Positions 26,448 through 34,054 of a stretch of 49,481 nucleotides of DNA are shown here, piece after piece. The notes beneath the pieces were generated by a model. The model saw only the letters and a list, made by a program, of their open reading frames with translations. It was not told where the DNA came from and did no database searches. Within the stretch, counting starts at the first letter, position 1; each line of letters opens with the position of its first letter. Origin of the DNA: Oscillatoriales cyanobacterium USR001. GTDB lineage: Bacteria > Cyanobacteriota > Cyanobacteriia > Cyanobacteriales > Microcoleaceae. The position numbers were made by a program, and so were the translations under genes. Where the stretch lies: NCBI GenBank assembly GCA_001698425.1, contig MBRE01000033.1, positions 1-49,481 on the forward strand, in the 5' to 3' direction.

Positions 26448-27497
26448 TTAGTAAGATGATAATGATTTGCCTTGGTACTCGCCTGTGAGGGTTTTTAAGA
26501 ACTTAATAATTAGAGCTATTTCTTCTTTAGAAAGCGTGCGCCCTAATTGATATTTTGCCATCACAGTAACCGCGTTTTCGAGAGATTTTGTTGAGCCATC
26601 GTGAAAGTAGGGTGCTGTTAGTTCAACGTTTCGCAAACTGGGAACTTTAAACACGCGATCGTCGCTGGGTTCTTGAGTGATATTAGCACGTCCGCTATCA
26701 GATTTAGTAATATTACCGCGATTGGCAAAATAATCATTTAAAATTCCGAATTTCTGGAACATATTACCGCCGACATTTATGCCTTGATGACAACTAATGC
26801 AGCCATAATTTTTAAACAGGCTGTAGCCTTTTTTTTCTTCATTAGTAATTGCATTAGTATCGCCTCGGAGATATTTGTCAAAGCGGGAGTTGGGAGTGTA
26901 AAGCGATCGCATAAAAGTTGCGAGTGCATCTTTAGTATTCTCTCTGGTAATACTATCTTGATACAATTGTTTAAAAGTTGAGACATAGTTAGGATCTTGT
27001 TTGAGTTTACTAATAATTTCTGGCCAATTAGATCCCATTTCGTGAGAGGAATTAAGGGGACCATCTATTTGCTCTTCTAGGGTTTCAGAGCGGCCATCCC
27101 AAAATTGTCTAAAATTAAATCCGACGTTGAATATAGTGGGTGTATTAACTAAGGTAAAAGTACCGCTAGTGCTAAAGGAATAAACTAAGTTATCGGTGCC
27201 ACCTGTTTTTAAATTATGGCAACTGGCACAGGAAATATTATTATTATGTGATAGCTTAGTTTCATTAAATAGTTTTTCGCCCAAAGCTACTTTATTTAGA
27301 TTGAGATCGATGTGTAGGGGGATGGGCTGAATTGGTTCTTTAATTATGCTGATTGCTCTTTGCTGTACGGGAATTTCTGATAATTTAGGGGCAGGAGTGA
27401 AAAATTGCGATCGCGCGATCGCTAACCCAGCTACTATAATAACGATCGCAATGAGATAAAAACGTTTAAACTTTTTGGTGGCTTCAAATAGTTTCAC
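26448..27497 (-). CDS. Di-haem cytochrome c peroxidase, MauG/CcpA family
   Basis: Predicted periplasmic di-haem peroxidase that reduces hydrogen peroxide with electrons from small cytochromes. Two CxxCH haem sites are seen: CASCH (residues 90-94) and CISCH (233-237). A Met near FHDGSTKSLENAV...MAKY is a candidate distal ligand. An N-terminal membrane segment (YLIAIVIIVAGLAIA) directs export. The start is GTG with GAGGAG 6 bases upstream. Length 349 is normal. The gene is upstream of the betaine-type binding protein. Confidence 0.92.
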   Translation of the reverse strand: MKLFEATKKFKRFYLIAIVIIVAGLAIARSQFFTPAPKLSEIPVQQRAISIIKEPIQPIPLHIDLNLNKVALGEKLFNETKLSHNNNISCASCHNLKTGGTDNLVYSFSTSGTFTLVNTPTIFNVGFNFRQFWDGRSETLEEQIDGPLNSSHEMGSNWPEIISKLKQDPNYVSTFKQLYQDSITRENTKDALATFMRSLYTPNSRFDKYLRGDTNAITNEEKKGYSLFKNYGCISCHQGINVGGNMFQKFGILNDYFANRGNITKSDSGRANITQEPSDDRVFKVPSLRNVELTAPYFHDGSTKSLENAVTVMAKYQLGRTLSKEEIALIIKFLKTLTGEYQGKSLSSY

Positions 27498-27570
27498 TTT
27501 AACTCCTCAATTCTGATTAATTAGTGTAACATTATTTTAGTGATTATTCTAGTGATGCGGATTGAAAAAG

Positions 27571-28947
27571 ATGATACACCCAACAGTCGCAGTTAGTGAG
27601 ATTATCCGCCAACAACGGCAGTTTTTTGCTACTGGCAAAACCAAGGACGTAGATTTTCGGATTGCACAGCTTAAATGTCTTAAAGCAGCTATATCTTCTA
27701 ATCAATCACAGATTGTTGATGCTGTCAAGGCCGATCTAAATCGCCCGGAGTTTGAGGCTTATTTTGAAATTGCAGCTGTCTCTGAAGTTAATTATGCTAT
27801 TAAGCATTTGAAATCTTGGATAAAACCAAGAAAAGTTCCAACTCCTATCGATCAATTTCCGGCCTCGGCGCGAGTTTATCCTGAACCGAAGGGGGTTGTA
27901 TTAATTATTGGACCTTGGAATTATCCTTTTCAGCTAATGATATCACCTTTAGTGGGTGCGATCGCGGCGGGAAATTGTACAATACTTAAACCTTCAGAAA
28001 TTGCGGTTAATACTTCTCAAGTTGTGGCTAATATAATTGCCCAAAATTTCGATCCTACTTACATTGTAGCCATTGAGGGAGGTGTGGAAATTAGCCAACA
28101 GTTACTCGCAGAAAAGTTCGATCATATTTTCTTTACCGGAGGAACTAAGGTTGGCCAAATTGTGATGGAAGCAGCGGCAAAACATTTAACTCCTGTAACT
28201 TTAGAATTAGGTGGGAAAAGTCCCTGTATTGTGGATGCAGATATTCAAGTTGAATATGCAGCAAAACGGATTACTTGGGGAAAGTTTATCAATGCCGGTC
28301 AAACTTGTATTGCCCCTGATTATTTGTTAGTCGATCGCAAAATTAAGCCGGATTTATTGAAGGCGATCAAACAATCTATTCAGGAATTTTATGGTGATAA
28401 TCCGGCGCAAAGTCCTGACTATTCTCGCATTATTAATCAAAGACAATTATCGCGTTTGGCGGGTTTGATGAAAGAGGGAGAATTAGTGGCTGGTGGTGAA
28501 GTTAACGCGGAAGATAGATATATTGCACCAACGGTAATTGATGGGATTTATTGGGATTCTTTGGTGATGAAAGATGAGATTTTTGGTCCAATTTTGCCCG
28601 TTTTAGAGTATGATGATTTAGGAGATGCGATCGCGCAAATTAATGCTCGACCTAAACCTTTAGCTTTGTATATTTTCTCTAAGGATAAAGGAAAACAAGA
28701 GCGAATTTTACGGGAAACTTCCTCTGGTGGTGTCTGCATCAATGATACAGTAATGCAAGTGGCAATGACTTCTTTACCTTTTGGCGGAGTTGGAGATAGT
28801 GGGATTGGTAGCTATCACGGCAAAGCGAGTTTTGATACTTTTTCTCATTATAAAAGTGTGTTGCAAAAATCATTTTTTTTGGATTTAAAATGGCGCTATG
28901 CTCCTTATCAGGGTAAAGTGGATTTGATCAAAAAGATTATTGGTTAA
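27571..28947 (+). CDS. NAD(P)-dependent aldehyde dehydrogenase
   Basis: An aldehyde dehydrogenase of the fatty-aldehyde/ALDH3-like type, similar in layout to cyanobacterial enzymes that oxidise fatty aldehydes to acids. Key motifs: IIGPWNYPFQLMISPLVGAI (cofactor region), FFTGGTKVGQIVMEAAA, LELGGKSPCIV (catalytic Glu) and NAGQTCIAPDYLLV (catalytic Cys). Length 458. I chose ATG at 27571 (MIHPTVAVSE); a TTG three codons earlier is possible. It is divergent from the peroxidase gene with a 73-base gap. Confidence 0.92.
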   Translation: MIHPTVAVSEIIRQQRQFFATGKTKDVDFRIAQLKCLKAAISSNQSQIVDAVKADLNRPEFEAYFEIAAVSEVNYAIKHLKSWIKPRKVPTPIDQFPASARVYPEPKGVVLIIGPWNYPFQLMISPLVGAIAAGNCTILKPSEIAVNTSQVVANIIAQNFDPTYIVAIEGGVEISQQLLAEKFDHIFFTGGTKVGQIVMEAAAKHLTPVTLELGGKSPCIVDADIQVEYAAKRITWGKFINAGQTCIAPDYLLVDRKIKPDLLKAIKQSIQEFYGDNPAQSPDYSRIINQRQLSRLAGLMKEGELVAGGEVNAEDRYIAPTVIDGIYWDSLVMKDEIFGPILPVLEYDDLGDAIAQINARPKPLALYIFSKDKGKQERILRETSSGGVCINDTVMQVAMTSLPFGGVGDSGIGSYHGKASFDTFSHYKSVLQKSFFLDLKWRYAPYQGKVDLIKKIIG

Positions 28948-28982
28948 TAGTTGACGGTTGATAGTCGGAAGATCCAGATTTT

Positions 28983-29055
28983 GTAGGCGAAGCATTTCAG
29001 CAGTAAATCTCTCGTTTTAGCCAATAACTTATTTGCCGGAATGCTTCGCCCCTAC
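28983..29055. repeat. Dispersed inverted repeat of the GAAGCATT family
   Basis: Left arm GTAGGCGAAGCATTTCAGCA and a right arm reading, inverted, GTAGGGGCGAAGCATTCCGGCA enclose about 35 bases. It abuts the stop of the second PD-(D/E)XK-like gene. It is the best-preserved copy of the family. Confidence 0.8.
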
Positions 29056-29676
29056 TTATCTTATCAATTGCCCCAACCGCTTTAATATCCTTAAAACGGT
29101 GTATAAATCATCCCCACGCCGGAGTGCAAAAGGATAAGATTCGCCATACTTTGGTGTATCTTGCTGCATTAATTTCAAAAAAATAAAATCAATCCCGTTA
29201 CTAACAAATCCGATTGTCGGTTTCTCAGTATTCGGATTTCCCAACATATATGACAACATTTGTGGTATCCCTGCTTCCAGTGAATATGATGCCCCTTTTG
29301 CTTCAATTGCCATAATCCAAAATGACGGAACAAAAATGAGCAAATCAAGCCTGCCCGTCACAATTGTTCCCTCATCATCCGATGTAATTCTTACTTCCTT
29401 CTCTGCACTCATATAGAAGGGTGGGCGGTAAAAACCAGCTAATTTTAAGAGTGGACCTAATACTACCATTTTGACAAGTGCTTCTAACATTGGGTACTTT
29501 GACAAGTGGAAGTAGTCAGTTTTTATTTCATCTAGCGCGTCCTTTTCCTTTTCCGTAAGTTCAGGCAAATTATCTTGCCACTCTCGGAAAAATTGCTCGT
29601 CATCAGCGCGTTTTAAGCCAAACTTTGCTTCTAAGTCATACAGGATTACATTTTTAGCTTGGATTGTTTCAACCAT
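29056..29676 (-). CDS. PD-(D/E)XK-like restriction-type protein, copy 2
   Basis: Paralogue of the gene at 15936. Shared features include MVxTIQA, FFREWQDNLPE, KMVVLxPLL, PFxxSAEK, and the core TGRLDLLIF (Asp111) followed by IMAIEAKG (Glu125, Lys127). The 206-residue protein ends VLRILKRLGQLIR, the same C-terminus. A GGGAG precedes the ATG. Function unknown; a nuclease fold is inferred from the D...ExK spacing. It stands alone, with no methylase or specificity gene nearby. Confidence 0.7.
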   Translation of the reverse strand: MVETIQAKNVILYDLEAKFGLKRADDEQFFREWQDNLPELTEKEKDALDEIKTDYFHLSKYPMLEALVKMVVLGPLLKLAGFYRPPFYMSAEKEVRITSDDEGTIVTGRLDLLIFVPSFWIMAIEAKGASYSLEAGIPQMLSYMLGNPNTEKPTIGFVSNGIDFIFLKLMQQDTPKYGESYPFALRRGDDLYTVLRILKRLGQLIR

Positions 29677-29713
29677 AAATTTATCTCCCTTTTCTTGTGA
29701 TTATAACAGAATT

Positions 29714-30298
29714 TCATCCTTTAGTCAACACAAATACGCTGCCTTCATTCCCCCGCCCAATTCGTAGATCGCTATCCAAATAAGTAATATCTAACCATCC
29801 TTGCTGTTCCCGACTATTTAATTTAAAATCAGCCGCAGCAAACTTTTTACCTGCCTCAATTTGATTAATAAAATCTCCCGGCGATTCATAGCCAATTAAA
29901 CGCTGTAAACCCACTATTGAGCGTTCAAATTTAACTTGCACTCGTTTTTCTGAAACCACTTCAAATCTAGCAGTAACACTAACTATTCCTTCTAAATAAG
30001 GCAGACCATAAAGCTCGGCAATGTTGTAAACTTTTGCCTCTTCAGCGCGGATAGATTGATAAATTTGACCTAATTTAATCAAGGGGATTTTTTCAAAACC
30101 TAACAATCCCTTACTGGTAGTATAAAGCAATCGCCAATCGCCATTTAGGAGTTCAGTAGCCTCCACAGGGCGGGGGGTGGGGTTGTAGTCTTCCAGTTGC
30201 GCGATCGCAGCTAAAATCGCTTGTTTTTCAGTCTCTCCAGCCAGCAAACCCCGATTCTTACCCGCGATCGCTTCTAATAGTGTAGATTTTCCAATCAT
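29714..30298 (-). CDS. Plastid-lipid-associated protein / fibrillin family
   Basis: PAP/fibrillin proteins are lipid-binding lipocalin-like proteins linked to thylakoids and photoprotection. The 194-residue product has the family start (LLEAIAGKNRGLLAGETEK), then LNGDWRLLYTTSKGLLGFEK and IVSVTARFEVVSEKRVQVKF, ending LDITYLDSDLRIGRGNEGSVFVL, the conserved C-terminal block. No signal peptide. The ATG lies 8 bases from a heptameric repeat array that occupies its upstream region. Confidence 0.9.
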   Translation of the reverse strand: MIGKSTLLEAIAGKNRGLLAGETEKQAILAAIAQLEDYNPTPRPVEATELLNGDWRLLYTTSKGLLGFEKIPLIKLGQIYQSIRAEEAKVYNIAELYGLPYLEGIVSVTARFEVVSEKRVQVKFERSIVGLQRLIGYESPGDFINQIEAGKKFAAADFKLNSREQQGWLDITYLDSDLRIGRGNEGSVFVLTKG

Positions 30299-30305
30299 AA
30301 TTTTT

Positions 30306-30410
30306 GTTATTGGTTATTGGTTATTGGTTATTGGTTATTGGTTATTGGTTAACAGTTAACAGTTAACAGTTAACCAATAACAGTTAACCAATAACAGTTA
30401 ACTAATAACT
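30306..30410. repeat. Heptameric tandem array, GTTATTG then GTTAACA
   Basis: Six perfect GTTATTG units are followed by nine units of the same period: GTTAACA, GTTAACC, AATAACA and similar. The array fills the gap between the fibrillin start and the glycosyltransferase stop, and it supplies the stop codon and last few codons of the latter. Units match the array at 9247. Confidence 0.95.
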
Positions 30411-32071
30411 AATATATCAAATTTTATCAGATAAAGCAAAGATCGGCGAAGATATGCTAATTCTTTCTCATTTTTAGCATATCTTCTAATTATTTCTCCC
30501 ACACTTAGCGCTCCTTCCTGTTTAATCGCATTCACAATATCTATTTGAATATTAACAGAAATTCTCCTTTCCGCACCAAAGTTAGTTATCCATATATTAT
30601 GAATTTCCTTCAATCTTTCCGGCGTTGACATCGCCCCCAAACAAAGCAACATTTCATTACTAAGGCTTCTCGTTGGATAATGACTAAATGCCTTAAAAGG
30701 ATCGTCACAAAGAGGCGCGGGGGACATTTCCGGCTTTAAAGGTACAAATTCCGGCACTGTAGCCCGTATTTCTGCTAACTCTTTCCACAACTGCTCATAG
30801 GCAACTATTACCACTCTCCAATCATAAATTTCTTGCACTCTTTGGCGACCATTTTCTCCCATTTTGCGCCTCAATTCACCACTGGCAATTAACTTGCTCA
30901 ATGCCTCAGCACAAGCATCAATATTAACTGCTGTCGTCATCGAAGTATGACCCATATAAGTTGGCCAATTTAAGCTACTATCAAGGTAATTTAACGTTAA
31001 ATCTAAACAAGAATAGGCGGGAGGGCTAACTGTAGGAATTCGGAAACCATCTATTTCATGCCGTACTGATTCTTTGTACCCATTCCAATCAGAAACAATC
31101 GCAGGCAATCCATTTGCCATTGCCTCAATTGGTGTTAATCCAAAACTTTCTTGGATGTTATCAGAAAGCGAAATAAAAATATCAGCCGCAGACCAAATAT
31201 TAAATCTAATTTCCGGCTTGCGTCCATCGACAAAAATGTGATTTACAGAGGGACAAAAAGTTTGAGCGCTACTTTTAAATTCAGGTTCTTCTCTGGGATC
31301 TTCAATCCAACCAGCTTGAATTAAATGAATTTTTTTATTTGTCTTTTTTGCGGCTTTTTCCAAAGCTATATACATCGGTACAGGATGAGCTTTTGCTGAG
31401 AAAGTTAATCGCCCAACAAATAGCACCACAATATCATTTTCAGCAATTCCCAAAGCCTGTCGCTGCTGATTGCGAACATTAATTGCTTCGACACCCTGCG
31501 GAAAAATACTAGAATCAACTCCCAGGGGAATAATTGGTAATTTTATGGTAGTTTGAGGTTTGCCACCAGTGCGACTTGCTAAATATTCTGCCCAATTTTC
31601 TAATACTCCATTTACTGCTGTTTTAACGGCTATAGATGTACAAATTAAAGCATCCCAAGGCTGGAAAGGAGCTATTAGTAAATCGCCTATTTTTTCCATG
31701 ACAAATTTAGTGGCGATCGTGTGAGTAACACCACAAATACTATAAGCTCTTTGACCGGAAAATCGCCGCGCCCATGCTAAATCTGAAAGTGTGGGATCTG
31801 GTCGATAAAGTGTTCCAGGGTGAGTTAATAATTGAGGTTCTGTGGCGGGTATCCATCGCACTTTTCGAGGTTGTTGTAGCCAAGGTTTAATGCGATCGCA
31901 AAACTCTTGAAAATTGCCGTTACTTTCTGTATAACAATACAAAGATTCACCAGTTCCATACTGTACTAAGCTTTTTAGAAAACCTTCCCCCGCTGAATGG
32001 CGGCCGAGAAGTCTTTCGCCGCTGGTGTCGTAACCGTCTTTTGTGTACCAAACTGCCGCAGTAATACCCAT
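30398..32071 (-). CDS. Glycosyltransferase, GT-B fold family 4-like
   Basis: Predicted retaining GT4-type glycosyltransferase; donor and acceptor are unknown. The 557-residue protein has a GT-B C-terminal half with VLFVGRLTFSAKAHPVPM (nucleotide-sugar region), FVDGRKPEIRFNIWSAADIF and the E-x7-E motif in ESFGLTPIEAMANGLPAIVS. The N-terminal half starts MGITAAVWYTKDGYDTSGER. About 120 residues follow the GT domain and are predicted helical. Its last codons (VIS-stop) lie in the heptameric array, so the C-terminus may have been remodelled by repeat growth. Confidence 0.85.
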   Translation of the reverse strand: MGITAAVWYTKDGYDTSGERLLGRHSAGEGFLKSLVQYGTGESLYCYTESNGNFQEFCDRIKPWLQQPRKVRWIPATEPQLLTHPGTLYRPDPTLSDLAWARRFSGQRAYSICGVTHTIATKFVMEKIGDLLIAPFQPWDALICTSIAVKTAVNGVLENWAEYLASRTGGKPQTTIKLPIIPLGVDSSIFPQGVEAINVRNQQRQALGIAENDIVVLFVGRLTFSAKAHPVPMYIALEKAAKKTNKKIHLIQAGWIEDPREEPEFKSSAQTFCPSVNHIFVDGRKPEIRFNIWSAADIFISLSDNIQESFGLTPIEAMANGLPAIVSDWNGYKESVRHEIDGFRIPTVSPPAYSCLDLTLNYLDSSLNWPTYMGHTSMTTAVNIDACAEALSKLIASGELRRKMGENGRQRVQEIYDWRVVIVAYEQLWKELAEIRATVPEFVPLKPEMSPAPLCDDPFKAFSHYPTRSLSNEMLLCLGAMSTPERLKEIHNIWITNFGAERRISVNIQIDIVNAIKQEGALSVGEIIRRYAKNEKELAYLRRSLLYLIKFDILVIS

Positions 32072-32301
32072 TTCTTGATTTGTTTTCCGATAATTGCTTA
32101 AAAAGGATAATATTTATATTATAATGTTTCAGGGCAAATCGGCTGAGGAAAACTGGGAATTTACCTCACGACGCGCAGGCGCGATGCCTACGGCAAGCGA
32201 AGCGATCGCGAATACGGGGATATTCAACAATCCTAATTTTTTTCACCCCATATCATCAGCCAGATTACTCCAATCCCATCGCATATTTTGAACAAATAAT
32301 C

Positions 32302-32547
32302 ATGTACAACCCTTCTCTACGTCAAATACCTCGCCATGAACCTGCGGAAGTAATTCCATTAAAGCAAGAATCTTCACTTTTAGACTGGTTAGAAGCCACA
32401 GGCCGTCTGTTAGCAAGGGATAACCAGGAACCTGATTATTTACTAAATGAAGAACCAGAAATTTCCGATTTAATGGGTAACGATGATAGTCCTTACGATG
32501 ACCTTGATGATGATACTGACGATGTTTTGGAAATAGACGAAGACTAA
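32302..32547 (+). CDS. DUF3134 family protein
   Basis: A small acidic protein of 81 residues. MYNPSLRQIPRHEPAEVIPL and SSLLDWLEATGRLLARD match the cyanobacteria-specific DUF3134 family, by memory. The last 25 residues are almost all Asp/Glu, with a low-complexity DDLDDDTDD run. Function unknown. It lies 117 bases upstream of mraY on the same strand and could share its transcript. The preceding 208 bases contain a repeat-like GC-rich patch near 32170-32210. Confidence 0.8.
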   Translation: MYNPSLRQIPRHEPAEVIPLKQESSLLDWLEATGRLLARDNQEPDYLLNEEPEISDLMGNDDSPYDDLDDDTDDVLEIDED

Positions 32548-32664
32548 ACGAAGGAATAAGGAAGAAGGTAAAGATAAAGCTTTCTATCCTTTTCTTCCTT
32601 TTAACCTTCAAATCCCGACTAACAACCAACGAATAATATTTTAGAGTGTGTTGAGGAGAATTTT

Positions 32665-33762
32665 GTGGAAGAAAAACTATCTTTTAGTAACCCTTTCAAC
32701 CTATCAGGAAAAACCCTATTAGTGTTGCTAGGAACTTGCTTAAGCGTTGCCGCGATCGCTTTAGATTGGAGTAGTGGAAGATTAATAAATTTAGAGCGAT
32801 CGCTCTTTTTACCCCTAGCTATTTCTGCTATAACTTCCTCCATTTTAGGCTACTGGATTGTACCTTTACTCCAGCAGATTAAAGCAGGCCAAATCATTCG
32901 CGAAGACGGTCCCCAATCTCACTTACAAAAGGCAGGGACACCAACAATGGGCGGCATATTTTTTGTGCCTGCGGGAGTCGCGATCGCCCTTTTATGGACT
33001 CAATTTAACCCCGACATTATTGCCGTCTCAATGTTAACCTTAGCCTATGGTTTCATCGGTTGGCTTGACGACTGGCAAATCCTCCGTCGCAAATCCAATA
33101 AAGGCATTTCACCTCAAATGAAATTGACCTTACAAATTGGTTTTGCCATCTTATTTTGTCTCTGGTTAGCATTTCACCAACCAGCAATAACCACAGACAT
33201 TACCCTACCTTTTAGTTTAGTCTTCTCCTTGAGTTTCCTATTCTGGCCATTAGCAGTATTTGTCTTAGTAGCTGAGAGCAATTCCACCAATCTAACCGAT
33301 GGTGTTGACGGATTAATGGGCGGTTTAGGCGCGATCGCCTTCTTAGGATTAGCCGCATCTATCACACAGCTTTCTCCAGAATTAATGATTTTTTGTGCCT
33401 CCATGAGCGGTAGTTGCTTAGGCTTTGTTACACAAAATCGCAATCCCGCCCGCGTCTTCATGGGCGACACAGGAGCCTTAGCTTTAGGCGGCGCTTTAGC
33501 GGCTGTTTCACTGCTAACTAACACCCTCTGGTTACTATTAATTATTAGCGGGATATTCTTTGTAGAAGCCGTCTCAGTAATAGCTCAAGTCAGCTATTAT
33601 AAAGCAACAAAAGGGCCTGATGGTGTCGGAAAAAGACTGTTAAAAATGGCTCCCTTACATCATCACTTAGAATTGTCTGGATGGTCAGAAACACAAGTTG
33701 TGGGAATGTTTTATTTGATTAATGTGATTCTAGTTCTCATCACCTTAATTGTCAGTCATTAA
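32665..33762 (+). CDS. mraY: Phospho-N-acetylmuramoyl-pentapeptide transferase
   Basis: MraY transfers phospho-MurNAc-pentapeptide to undecaprenyl phosphate, forming lipid I for peptidoglycan at the inner membrane. The 365-residue polytopic protein contains DGPQSHLQKAGTPTMGG, GWLDDWQI, SNSTNLTDGVDGLMGG (catalytic Asp region), MGDTGALALGG and HHHLELSGW, all hallmarks. The start is GTG with GAGGAGA 6 bases upstream. No other mur gene is in the window. Confidence 0.97.
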   Translation: MEEKLSFSNPFNLSGKTLLVLLGTCLSVAAIALDWSSGRLINLERSLFLPLAISAITSSILGYWIVPLLQQIKAGQIIREDGPQSHLQKAGTPTMGGIFFVPAGVAIALLWTQFNPDIIAVSMLTLAYGFIGWLDDWQILRRKSNKGISPQMKLTLQIGFAILFCLWLAFHQPAITTDITLPFSLVFSLSFLFWPLAVFVLVAESNSTNLTDGVDGLMGGLGAIAFLGLAASITQLSPELMIFCASMSGSCLGFVTQNRNPARVFMGDTGALALGGALAAVSLLTNTLWLLLIISGIFFVEAVSVIAQVSYYKATKGPDGVGKRLLKMAPLHHHLELSGWSETQVVGMFYLINVILVLITLIVSH

Positions 33763-33774
33763 ACCTTTTGTAGT

Positions 33775-33794
33775 AGGGTAAATGAATTTACCCT
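33775..33794 (+). terminator. Hairpin downstream of mraY
   Basis: Perfect 9-bp arms, AGGGTAAAT and ATTTACCCT, with a GA loop lie 12 bases after the mraY stop. A short T-rich run (GATTTTTAAT) follows about 7 bases later. It is a plausible intrinsic terminator. The spacer to the next gene (to 34054) contains its AT-rich promoter region, which I cannot resolve further. Confidence 0.6.
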
Positions 33795-34054
33795 GCTCAA
33801 GATTTTTAATAAAACCTAAAACATCTATAATATTACCTAATCAGATATAAATTGTTTTCCTAAATCATCCTAGAAATCTCTATAATTTGTATTGCAGGAT
33901 ACTGTATTATCTCAATAATTAATGTATTAATAACTTAGGGTGCTAACTGACAATCAAAATCTCTCATCTATAGTTAAAATCTATCTATAGTCGGAGTTAT
34001 ACATAGTAGAGATTTTCTTCCTGTTTTAAGTAAGCAAACTAAATCATTAATATT

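Noticed and set aside
30306..30410. CRISPR-like array
   Set aside because: The 7-base units are contiguous, without spacers.
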